Assembly: GCA_902489135.1 (NCBI GenBank)
Contig: CABTYW010000072.1
Location: forward strand, 1 to 7,889
Direction of reading: 5' to 3'
Origin: an uncultured Synergistaceae bacterium
Lineage (GTDB): Bacteria > Synergistota > Synergistia > Synergistales > Dethiosulfovibrionaceae
DNA: 7,889 nucleotides
The translations under genes and the position numbers were made by a program. Positions 1 to 6,140 of the stretch are shown here, piece after piece. The notes beneath the pieces are model-generated. The model had not been told where the DNA came from. It made no database searches and worked only from the letters and a program-made list of their open reading frames with translations. The first letter of the stretch is position 1. The number at the start of each line of letters is the position of its first letter.

Positions 1-57
1 ACGCCTTGTGCGGCGCATTCATGGCCGTACGCGGGGAAACATTTACAGTTCCGCATG

Positions 58-320
58 GGACACGGCGCTGTATGGCCAAGTACCCCGTTGGTGGACGCAA
101 AGCTTTCAGGGCTCGCGTCGGACACGGCGCTGTAGTCAAACCCCTCCGGCATGGCGTACGTGTACGTGTTCTGCATCGCGGACACGGCGCTGAATGGCCA
201 AGTGCCCCGTTGGTGGACGAAAAGCTTTCAGGGCTCGCGCCGGACACGGCGCTGTAGTCAAACCCCTCCGGCATGGCGCACGTGTACGTGTTCTGCATCG
301 CGGACACGGCGCTGAATGGC
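58..320. repeat. Tandem array of alternating 62-bp and 60-bp half-units
   Basis: The 13-mer GGACACGGCGCTG occurs five times, starting at 58, 120, 180, 242 and 302, so the spacing alternates 62, 60, 62, 60. Half-units 58-119 and 180-241 (type A) differ at 4 of 62 positions. Half-units 120-179 and 242-301 (type B) differ at 1 of 60. The true period is therefore 122 bp, present twice, plus a third partial A copy that ends near 320. Sequence just left of 58 (about 48-57) still resembles the end of a B unit, so the array may begin with a decayed copy. A 122-bp period is not a multiple of three, so no reading frame is kept across the array. On the minus strand the B unit gives a protein-like stretch (MPEGFDYSAVS) in each copy, but the frame is lost in the next half-unit. 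Function unknown. Confidence 0.9.
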
Positions 321-344
321 GATTAAAGCGGGGGGTGAGGATTG

Positions 345-431
345 TGTGCCGATGTGTTTGCCCCTAGGCATCCCTCAAGACCTTTCGTGAGTCAGCCCCA
401 TAAACGGCCGTGGGGCTTTCGCCGCGGCACA
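345..431 (+). other. Nested hairpin cluster, possible structured RNA
   Basis: TGTGCCG (345-351) is perfectly complementary to CGGCACA (425-431). Between them three hairpins can form almost end to end: TGCC/GGCA at 359-362 and 367-370, CTCA/TGAG at 374-377 and 388-391, and AGCCCCA/TGGGGCT at 394-400 and 411-417. The cluster lies just upstream of a terminator-like element at 467-519. The two 4-bp stems are weak and could be chance. The 7-bp stems are the only solid part. It does not match a tRNA: there is no T-arm consensus. Strand is assumed from the downstream T-run. Confidence 0.25.
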
Positions 432-466
432 GCGGGGGATCAGGGCCGAGGCATTTGTACTTTGCG

Positions 467-519
467 AGGCCGACGGACCGTCCGTCCCGATGAGCGGCGC
501 CGTCCGCGGTCTTTCTTTT
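467..519 (+). terminator. Probable intrinsic terminator
   Basis: The left arm 467-478 (AGGCCGACGGAC) pairs with the right arm 502-512 (GTCCGCGGTCT), leaving one bulged A and one G-U pair. The T-rich run TTTCTTTT (512-519) follows. The 23-nt loop is large, and a competing 15-bp palindrome (GACGGACCGTCCGTC, 472-486) overlaps the left arm, so efficiency is uncertain. It would end plus-strand transcripts arriving from the repeat array or from the possible structured element at 345-431. Confidence 0.4.
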
Positions 520-531
520 ATTCCGCCACAT

Positions 532-559
532 AAGTCCTTGCCGTCAAGTCCATGCCGTG
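532..559. repeat. 14-bp tandem duplication
   Basis: AAGTCCTTGCCGTC (532-545) is followed directly by AAGTCCATGCCGTG (546-559), with 12 of 14 positions identical. A 10-bp palindrome, GAAGCGCTTC, lies nearby at 576-585. Two copies are too few to call an iteron array. It may be a local slippage product or a binding site. Confidence 0.6.
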
Positions 560-656
560 AAAGCTTGGGCGCCTTGAAGCGCTTCGCGGTAATTTTGCCG
601 CCAATACTCCGCGGACGGCCTGTGAAAGTTATCTTGTTGCCGCTGTTCTTTTTTAA

Positions 657-673
657 TTGTTTTTGTAAAACAA
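657..673. repeat. 7-bp inverted repeat with 3-nt spacer, possible operator
   Basis: TTGTTTT (657-663), TGT, AAAACAA (667-673) is a perfect dyad in the AT-rich region about 160 bp upstream of the -35 box at 833. It could be a regulator site or a small hairpin. The AT-rich context makes chance occurrence likely, and no regulator gene lies in the window. Confidence 0.3.
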
Positions 674-832
674 CATTGTAGTTAGAAATGTATTAACATC
701 AAGCATATATTCCATCGCATCAGTCCGCGTAAGCTTTTTTACAAAGGCATTTCGATTTTTGAGAAAAAACGCTGGCAGAATAATTGATTAAAATAATTAT
801 TTAGTTATTATTTTTTTGCCTCAATAGTCTTA

Positions 833-859
833 TTGACGCAGCAATTAAGTTGGTGTAAT
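833..859 (+). promoter_or_regulatory. Promoter of the binding-protein gene
   Basis: TTGACG (833-838) is a near-consensus -35 box. TGTAAT (854-859) matches five of six -10 positions and is preceded by TGG (851-853), an extended -10. The 15-bp spacer is short but tolerable with an extended -10. The A/T-rich tract at about 790-820 directly upstream could act as an UP element. Transcription would start near 866, giving a leader of about 64 nt. That leader contains a weak AT hairpin (GCAAAAA 873-879 with TTTTTGC 891-897). No known riboswitch is visible. Confidence 0.65.
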
Positions 860-929
860 CTGTCTGAGGTGCGCAAAAAGAAACTAAGGTTTTTTGCTTG
901 CCAAATTTGAGTAATGGAGGGAGTTAGTA

Positions 930-2141
930 ATGAAAAAAGCACTTTTTGGGTTGCTCAGCGCAGCATTGGTTGTCAGTGCAGCAACGGCCATGGCCGCAGC
1001 TCCTGCGAAGTTCCACATCGGCGTTTGCACCGGAACGGTGTCACAGTCCGAAGACGATCTTCGCGGTGCCGAACAGCTGATCAAACGCTACGGTGACGTG
1101 GCCTCGGGCGGTATGGTCAAACACATCACCTACCCCGACAACTTCATGACCGAGCAGGAGACGACCATCTCCCAGATCGCCGCGTTCGCCGATGATCCTC
1201 TGATGAAGGCCGTCATCGTCAACCAGTCCATTCCCGGCACCACCGAAGCCTTCCGCCGCATCCGCGAGAAACGCCCCGACATCCTGCTGTTTGCCGGCGA
1301 GAACCATGAGGATCCCGGCGTCATCGCTCCGAACGCCGATTTGGTCATTCACTCCGACAGCATTGCCCGCGGCTATCTGATCATCCTTGCCGCTCACAAA
1401 CTTGGCTGCACCGATTTCGTCCACATTTCCTTCCCCCGCCACATGAGCTATGAGCTCATGTCCCGCCGTGCCAAGATCATGGAAGCCACCTGCAACGACC
1501 TGGGCATGAAATATCACTTCGAGAGCGCTCCCGATCCCACCAGCGACGTGGGCGTTGCCGGCGCTCAGCAGTTCATCCTTGAGCACGTTCCTCAGTGGGT
1601 TGACAAGTACGGCGAGAAGACGGCGTTCTTCTGCACCAACGATGCCGAAACCGAGCCTCTGCTGAAGAGAATTGCCGAGGGCAAGGGCTACTTCATCGAA
1701 GCCGACCTTCCTTCTCCTCTGATGGGCTATCCCGGCGCTCTGGGCGTCGAGCTGGCTGACGTGGCCGGAGACTTCCCCGCAATTTTGAAGCGCGTTGAGG
1801 ACGCAGTGGTCAAGGCCGGCGGCGCCGGACGTATGGGCACCTGGGCTTACTCCTACGGCTTCACCAACACGCTGGCGCTGGGCGAATACGCCAAGGCCCT
1901 CATCGAAAAGGACGTCACGCCCAAGAATTTCCGCCGCTTCTTCAAGCGCGCCGATCTGCTTGACAGCTACAACAAAGCCACTCCCGGCGCCACCTGGAAC
2001 GGCACGGTTTACGTTGACGCCAACACCGGCCTGGAGCTGAAAAACAATATCCTGGTCTATCAGGATACCTACATCTTCGGCAAGGGCTACCTGCACATGA
2101 CCGACGAAACCGTCCCCGAAAAATATCTGACCCTGAAATAA
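930..2141 (+). CDS. Secreted DUF3798-type ABC transporter binding protein
   Basis: This 403-residue protein probably captures the importer's ligand outside the inner membrane and delivers it to the two permeases. Residues 1-22 form a Sec signal peptide: MKK, a hydrophobic core (ALFGLLSAALVV), and an A-M-A cleavage site before residue 23. There is no lipobox cysteine, so it looks soluble rather than a lipoprotein. The mature part starts with a beta strand (FHIGVCTGTVSQSEDD, 28-43) and repeats strand/helix segments such as KAVIVNQS (93-100) and ILLFAGEN (118-125), consistent with a type I periplasmic binding fold. I recognise it as a DUF3798-like family by overall character, and its length suits the family as I remember it. 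The start follows GGAGGGAG at 916-923. A strong terminator follows the stop, and importer genes lie downstream. The ligand is unknown. A BMP-type nucleoside-binding or sugar-binding relative is the main alternative. Confidence 0.8.
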   Translation: MKKALFGLLSAALVVSAATAMAAAPAKFHIGVCTGTVSQSEDDLRGAEQLIKRYGDVASGGMVKHITYPDNFMTEQETTISQIAAFADDPLMKAVIVNQSIPGTTEAFRRIREKRPDILLFAGENHEDPGVIAPNADLVIHSDSIARGYLIILAAHKLGCTDFVHISFPRHMSYELMSRRAKIMEATCNDLGMKYHFESAPDPTSDVGVAGAQQFILEHVPQWVDKYGEKTAFFCTNDAETEPLLKRIAEGKGYFIEADLPSPLMGYPGALGVELADVAGDFPAILKRVEDAVVKAGGAGRMGTWAYSYGFTNTLALGEYAKALIEKDVTPKNFRRFFKRADLLDSYNKATPGATWNGTVYVDANTGLELKNNILVYQDTYIFGKGYLHMTDETVPEKYLTLK

Positions 2142-2180
2142 CCAATTGAACCTCAAGCTTTAAGCACCTGTGATGATGAG

Positions 2181-2219
2181 GAGCGGGGGGAGTATGAAAA
2201 CCTCCTCCCGCTCTTTTTT
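2181..2219 (+). terminator. Intrinsic terminator between binding protein and ATPase genes
   Basis: GAGCGGGGGGAG (2181-2192) pairs with CTCCTCCCGCTC (2202-2213) over 12 bp with a single G-U pair. The loop is 9 nt and TTTTTT follows (2214-2219). It sits about 40 bp after the stop of the binding-protein gene. I see no strong promoter between it and the ATPase gene, so the importer genes are probably reached by partial readthrough, which would lower their expression relative to the binding protein. Confidence 0.9.
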
Positions 2220-2392
2220 GCAGCCCACTGCGCGAAAGTCCTTTCAAACGAACTCGGCCGGTTTACCGCGGAGGCGCGCAGCGCTAAAACTGAAACATAT
2301 TCCGACGGCGATCTCAGCTGCCGTTGGGAAAATGCCATAAATCCAGGGAAACCGTTTGAAGCGGCGGTTAACTTTTATAAGGAGGTATCTCC

Positions 2393-3988
2393 ATGGGAGG
2401 GGAACCTTTGCTTCGTGTTGAACAAGTGGGCAAAGCCTACTTCGGAAACCGAGTACTGAAAAACATCTCATTTACGCTGGAAAAAGGCCACATCCTCGGT
2501 TTGGTGGGGGAGAACGGGGCCGGCAAATCCACGCTGATGAACATTCTTTTCGGCATGGAAGTCATTGCAGAGACCGGCGGTTACGAAGGCAAGTTCTTCA
2601 TCAACGGCAAGGAAGCTCATTTCCGCACGCCCAACGACGCCCTTGAAGCCGGCGTCGGCATGGTGCATCAGGAATTCTCGCTGATCCCCGGATTTTCCGT
2701 CACCGAGAACATCGTCCTGAACCGCGAATCGCTGGTGTACAACCCTCTGGTGGAGGCCTACGGTGACCGCCTGAAAACCCTCGACCGTCCCGACATGCAG
2801 TCACGTTCCGCGACGGCCATCAAAAAGCTCAACTTTTCGTTGGACGGAACCACCCTTATTTCCGAATTGCCCGTAGGACACAAGCAGTTCACCGAGATCG
2901 CCCGCGAAATCGCCAAGACCAACACCCAGCTGCTGGTTTTCGACGAACCCACGGCCGTTCTGACGGAGAATGAAGCCGAGATCCTTCTGGAGTCCATGCG
3001 CCGCCTGGCCGAACAGGGGATCGCCATCATTTTCATCTCCCATCGTCTGCGCGAAGTCATGGAAGTGTGCAGTGACATCGTCGTCCTTCGCGACGGCGAA
3101 GTGGTTCTTCGCACCACGCCCGCCGAAACTTCAGTGCGCGAGATCGCCAGCAGCATGGTGGGCCGTGCCGTATCGGGCGCCAGTGCCGAAGCTGAGCCGC
3201 GCAAAACAGGCTCCGAGATCCTGAAAATCAGCCATTTGTGGGTCGATATGCCCGGAGAGACGGTGCGCGACGTCAACCTCAGCGTCAACGAAGGGGAAAT
3301 TTTCGGCATCGGCGGTTTGGCCGGACAGGGCAAACTCGGAATTTCCAACGGCGTCATGGGGCTCTATGCTTCGGGCGGCACGGTGGAATTCAAGGGGCAG
3401 AACGTTGAGCTCAATAACCCCGCTGCGCCCCTTTCCATGGGGATTTCCTCGGTATCGGAAGATCGCCGCGGCGTCGGGCTGCTTCTCGACGAATCCATTG
3501 CATGGAACATCGTCTTTACGTCCCTTCAAAACCAGGGAACCTATCTCAAGCCCATTCTCGGCGGACTGATCAAGGTGCGCGACGAGAAGGCCATAATTGC
3601 CTGTGCCGATCGCTACATCAAGGAACTGGAGATCAAGTGCGTCAGCGCCAGACAGAAAGTCCGCGAGCTCTCCGGCGGCAATCAGCAGAAAATTTGCCTT
3701 GCCAAGGCTTTCGAGACCCACCCGCACCTTCTGTTTGTCTCCGAGCCCACGCGCGGCATCGACGTCGGAGCCAAGAAAGTGGTGCTTGACACGCTGAAGC
3801 GCTATAACCGCGATCTGGGCATGACCATCGTGATGGTCTCGTCGGAGCTGGAAGAGCTCCGTTCAATCTGCGACCGCATCGCCATCATCGACAAAGGCTC
3901 CGTCATCGGAATCAAACCCGCGTCGGCGCCGTCCGAAGAGTTCGGGTATCTGATGCTGGGAACCAGTGAGGAGGAAGCGAAGAAATGA
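2393..3988 (+). CDS. RbsA/MglA-like double ABC ATPase of the importer
   Basis: This 531-residue cytoplasmic protein carries two fused nucleotide-binding domains and should power the import. Domain 1 has Walker A GENGAGKST (39-47), Q-loop VHQE (Q93), Walker B LLVFDEPT (180-187) and the switch histidine in ISHRL (H217). Its signature is the divergent LPVGHKQ (159-165). Domain 2 starts near residue 275. It has a degenerate Walker A (GGLAGQGKL, 307-315), a SEDRRGVGL segment (355-363) like the PEDR motif of this family, a canonical signature LSGGNQQ (426-432), and SEPTRGIDVGAK (450-461) where Walker B aspartate is serine. It ends with VSSELEEL in place of the H-loop. Length is close to that of RbsA. 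The start follows a near-perfect AAGGAGGT (2379-2386) six bases upstream. The stop overlaps the next start (ATGA, 3985-3988). Substrate cannot be read from the ATPase. Confidence 0.93.
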   Translation: MGGEPLLRVEQVGKAYFGNRVLKNISFTLEKGHILGLVGENGAGKSTLMNILFGMEVIAETGGYEGKFFINGKEAHFRTPNDALEAGVGMVHQEFSLIPGFSVTENIVLNRESLVYNPLVEAYGDRLKTLDRPDMQSRSATAIKKLNFSLDGTTLISELPVGHKQFTEIAREIAKTNTQLLVFDEPTAVLTENEAEILLESMRRLAEQGIAIIFISHRLREVMEVCSDIVVLRDGEVVLRTTPAETSVREIASSMVGRAVSGASAEAEPRKTGSEILKISHLWVDMPGETVRDVNLSVNEGEIFGIGGLAGQGKLGISNGVMGLYASGGTVEFKGQNVELNNPAAPLSMGISSVSEDRRGVGLLLDESIAWNIVFTSLQNQGTYLKPILGGLIKVRDEKAIIACADRYIKELEIKCVSARQKVRELSGGNQQKICLAKAFETHPHLLFVSEPTRGIDVGAKKVVLDTLKRYNRDLGMTIVMVSSELEELRSICDRIAIIDKGSVIGIKPASAPSEEFGYLMLGTSEEEAKK

Positions 3989-5028
3989 AGAACATCAAAA
4001 ATTTTATTGAGGATGTCGGCTGGCCGCGAATCCTTATCGCTTTGTTCCTGCTTTCGCTTTTCATCCTCGCCCCCTTTGTGGGCGTCCGCATTGACGCGTC
4101 CTTTAACGATACTCTGGTGCGCTTCGGCATGAACGGCGTCATGGTGCTGGCCATGGTGCCCATGGTGCAGTCGGGCTGCGGCCTCAACTTCGGCCTTCCC
4201 CTGGGCATTATCGCCGGACTGCTGGGCGCCGTCACCAGCGTGGAACTTAACGCCACGGGCCTTTACGGCGTCTTCATGGCCATGCTCATCGCAACGCCCA
4301 TTGCCATTGTGCTGGGCTGGGGCTACGGCCTGTTGCTCAACAAAGTCAAAGGCAGCGAGATGATGATCGCCACGTACGTGGGATTTTCCTCAGTGGCTTT
4401 GATGTGCATCATGTGGCTGATTTTGCCCTACCAGAGTCCCAACATGGTTTGGGGGTACGCGGGTAAGGGCCTTCGCACCACCATTTCCGTCGAGGCGTTC
4501 TGGCAGAACGCCATCGGCAACATCGGCGCGTTCAGAGTCAATGAGTTCTTCGCGTTTCCCACGGGGATGTTCCTGTTTTTCGCCTTCCTGTGCTGCATCA
4601 TGTCCATCTTCATGAAAACCCGCACGGGCACCGCCATGACCATTGTGGGCTCAAATCCCGACTATGCGAGAGCCAGCGGCGTGAACATCGACAAAATGCG
4701 CACGCTTTCCGTCATTTTGTCCACATGGCTGGGCGCCATCGGCATCATCATGTACGAGCAAAGCTTCGGCTTCATCCAGCTCTACATGGGCCCCTTTTAC
4801 ATGGCATTTCCCGCCGTCGCGGCCATTCTCATCGGCGGCGCTTCCGTGAAGAAGGCCAATATCGTTAACGTCGTTGTCGGGACCATCCTGTTTCAGGGAA
4901 TCCTGACCATGACTCCGTCGGTGATCAACAGCATGATCCAGACCGATATGTCCGAGGTCATTCGTATTATTGTTTCCAACGGCATGATCCTGTACGCATT
5001 GACTCGTGTGACGAAGGTGAGATCCTGA
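3985..5028 (+). CDS. ABC importer permease 1 (RbsC/LIV-type)
   Basis: This 347-residue inner-membrane protein should form half of the translocation channel. Hydrophobic segments lie at roughly 13-33, 48-62, 70-87, 92-116, 127-148, 190-210, 240-258, 270-286, 292-310 and 323-341, typical of the BPD_transp_2 permease family. GCGLNFG (64-70) is a family-like motif. The cytoplasmic loop MKTRTGTAMTIVGSNPDYAR (210-229), followed by ASGV, matches the usual ATPase-coupling loop of RbsC-type permeases. The start codon overlaps the ATPase stop, with GGAGGA at 3970-3975, so translation is probably coupled. It is paralogous to the following permease, keeping the same residue numbering from about 64 to 126, and the two probably pair as a heterodimer. 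The transported substrate is unknown; sugar or nucleoside importers are the nearest relatives by architecture. Confidence 0.9.
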   Translation: MKNIKNFIEDVGWPRILIALFLLSLFILAPFVGVRIDASFNDTLVRFGMNGVMVLAMVPMVQSGCGLNFGLPLGIIAGLLGAVTSVELNATGLYGVFMAMLIATPIAIVLGWGYGLLLNKVKGSEMMIATYVGFSSVALMCIMWLILPYQSPNMVWGYAGKGLRTTISVEAFWQNAIGNIGAFRVNEFFAFPTGMFLFFAFLCCIMSIFMKTRTGTAMTIVGSNPDYARASGVNIDKMRTLSVILSTWLGAIGIIMYEQSFGFIQLYMGPFYMAFPAVAAILIGGASVKKANIVNVVVGTILFQGILTMTPSVINSMIQTDMSEVIRIIVSNGMILYALTRVTKVRS

Positions 5029-6137
5029 TGAATAACAATTCAAACAAGCTGAAAATGTTCCTGATCAGGAACGCGGTGCCCATCGTTTTCCTGATCATCA
5101 GTGCCATTGCCATCCCCATTTCACGCTTCTCCATGACCTATCTGCTCCAGGAGATGCTGATCCGGCTTTCGAGAAACTCCTTTCTCGTCCTTTCCCTGCT
5201 TGTGCCCATTATGGCCGGCATGGGGCTCAACTTCGGCATGGTGCTCGGCGCCATGGCCGGACAGATCGGTTTGATTTTCGTGAGCGATTGGAACATCGTG
5301 GGCCTCAACGGCATGGTGCTGGCCGCTTTGCTGGCCACGCCTCTGGCCATTATCTTCGGCTGGATTTGCGGCGTGGTGCTCAATAAAGCCCGCGGACGCG
5401 AAATGGTGACGTCCTATATCCTGGGCTTCTTCATGAACGGCGTTTACCAGCTCGTTGTCCTTTACGGCTTCGGCAGCATCGTGCCCGTCTCCAACACCAA
5501 GCTGGTCCTTTCACGCGGCTACGGCATCAGAAACACCATCAACCTCGACAATGTCCGCCGCTGCCTTGACGACCTGATCTCCTGCAACATCATGGGCGTC
5601 GACGTTCCCGTGGCCACCTTCCTGGTCATCGGCGTTTTCTGCCTCTTCATCCTGTGGTTCCGCAAGACCAAGATCGGTCAGGATATGCGCGCCACCGGAC
5701 AGGACATGGCCGTTGCCGACTCGGCGGGAATTCCCGTGCTTCGCACGCGTGTCATCGCCATCGTGATTTCTACAGTGCTTGCCTGCTACGGACAGATTAT
5801 CTTCCTGCAGAACGTCGGCACCATGAACACCTACAACAGCCATGAACAGGCCGGCGTTTTCGCCATCGCCTCGCTGCTGGTGGGCGGCGCAAGCGTCACT
5901 CGCGCCTCCATCCTGAACGTGTTCGTCGGCGTCATCCTGTTCCATTTGATGTTTGTCGTTTCGCCCATGGCAGGGAAGTACCTGACCGGCGACGCTCAGA
6001 TCGGCGAATTCTTCCGCGTGTTCGTATCCTACGGCATCATCTCTCTCGCCCTGGTGCTTCATGCCTGGAGACGTCACGTCGATCGTGAAATGGCGCGTGC
6101 CCAGTTCCGTGGCGACGGCGCAGAGGAGGAGAAGTAA
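5028..6137 (+). CDS. ABC importer permease 2 (RbsC/LIV-type)
   Basis: This 369-residue inner-membrane protein is the second channel subunit. Hydrophobic segments lie at roughly 12-32, 50-65, 70-86, 92-117, 127-148, 195-211, 240-261, 276-288, 294-313 and 328-346. GMGLNFG (64-70) and ATPLAIIFGW (103-112) sit at exactly the same residue numbers as GCGLNFG and ATPIAIVLGW in the first permease. The coupling loop is KTKIGQDMRATGQDMAVADS (213-232). It carries an extra hydrophilic C-terminal tail (about 347-369, ending GAEEEK) that the first permease lacks, and a longer loop at about 150-192. Its ATG shares one base with the preceding stop (TGATG, 5026-5030), and AAGGTGA (5014-5020) is the likely ribosome binding site. 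Two non-identical permeases recall the layout of BMP-type nucleoside and Lsr-type importers, but this does not set the substrate. Confidence 0.9.
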   Translation: MNNNSNKLKMFLIRNAVPIVFLIISAIAIPISRFSMTYLLQEMLIRLSRNSFLVLSLLVPIMAGMGLNFGMVLGAMAGQIGLIFVSDWNIVGLNGMVLAALLATPLAIIFGWICGVVLNKARGREMVTSYILGFFMNGVYQLVVLYGFGSIVPVSNTKLVLSRGYGIRNTINLDNVRRCLDDLISCNIMGVDVPVATFLVIGVFCLFILWFRKTKIGQDMRATGQDMAVADSAGIPVLRTRVIAIVISTVLACYGQIIFLQNVGTMNTYNSHEQAGVFAIASLLVGGASVTRASILNVFVGVILFHLMFVVSPMAGKYLTGDAQIGEFFRVFVSYGIISLALVLHAWRRHVDREMARAQFRGDGAEEEK

Positions 6138-6140
6138 AAA

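Larger units (their letters stand above)
321..832. other. Gene-free intergenic region: GC-rich left part, AT-rich right part
   Basis: No reading frame here has a ribosome binding site or a recognisable product. The left part (321 to about 640) is GC-rich and holds several short inverted repeats, a probable terminator ending near 519 and a 14-bp tandem duplication. The right part (about 640-832) is AT-rich with A/T tracts, and probably serves as upstream promoter DNA for the gene at 930. It includes the 10-bp palindrome AATAATTATT at 792-801. I see no tRNA, tmRNA, SRP RNA or RNase P RNA signature. Confidence 0.7.

Noticed and set aside
6..257. Plus-strand 83-residue and minus-strand reading frames through the repeat array
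   Set aside because: There is no ribosome binding site, and the 122-bp period shifts the frame in each copy, so no repeated protein is encoded. The minus-strand frame from 176 to the left edge looks protein-like only over short stretches. A decayed gene is not excluded.
58..320. CRISPR-like array with a 13-bp repeat
   Set aside because: The repeat is too short, the intervening 47-49 bp segments are themselves repeated (A/A and B/B nearly identical), and no cas gene is present.
345..431. tRNA-like element of 87 nt with a 7-bp closing stem
   Set aside because: There is no T-arm with TTCRA loop, no 5-bp anticodon stem with a 7-nt loop in the right place, and no CCA end.
342..681. Two overlapping 63-residue reading frames in the intergenic region
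   Set aside because: They lack a ribosome binding site, have arginine/proline-rich low-quality composition typical of GC-rich noncoding DNA, and overlap terminator and repeat structures.
784..797. FNR-type site beginning TTGAT
   Set aside because: The second half is TAATT rather than ATCAA, so the dyad is not formed; the match is explained by AT-rich composition.
1041..2156. 371-residue minus-strand open frame opposite the binding-protein gene
   Set aside because: It mirrors the codon bias of the well supported plus-strand gene, has no ribosome binding site and no recognisable domain. The same holds for minus-strand frames at 3131-3727, 5511-6077 and 6648-7454.
2356..2381. Promoter TTGAAG/TATAAG just before the ATPase gene
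   Set aside because: The spacer is only 14 bp, and the -10 box overlaps the ribosome binding site, so the transcript would lack it.
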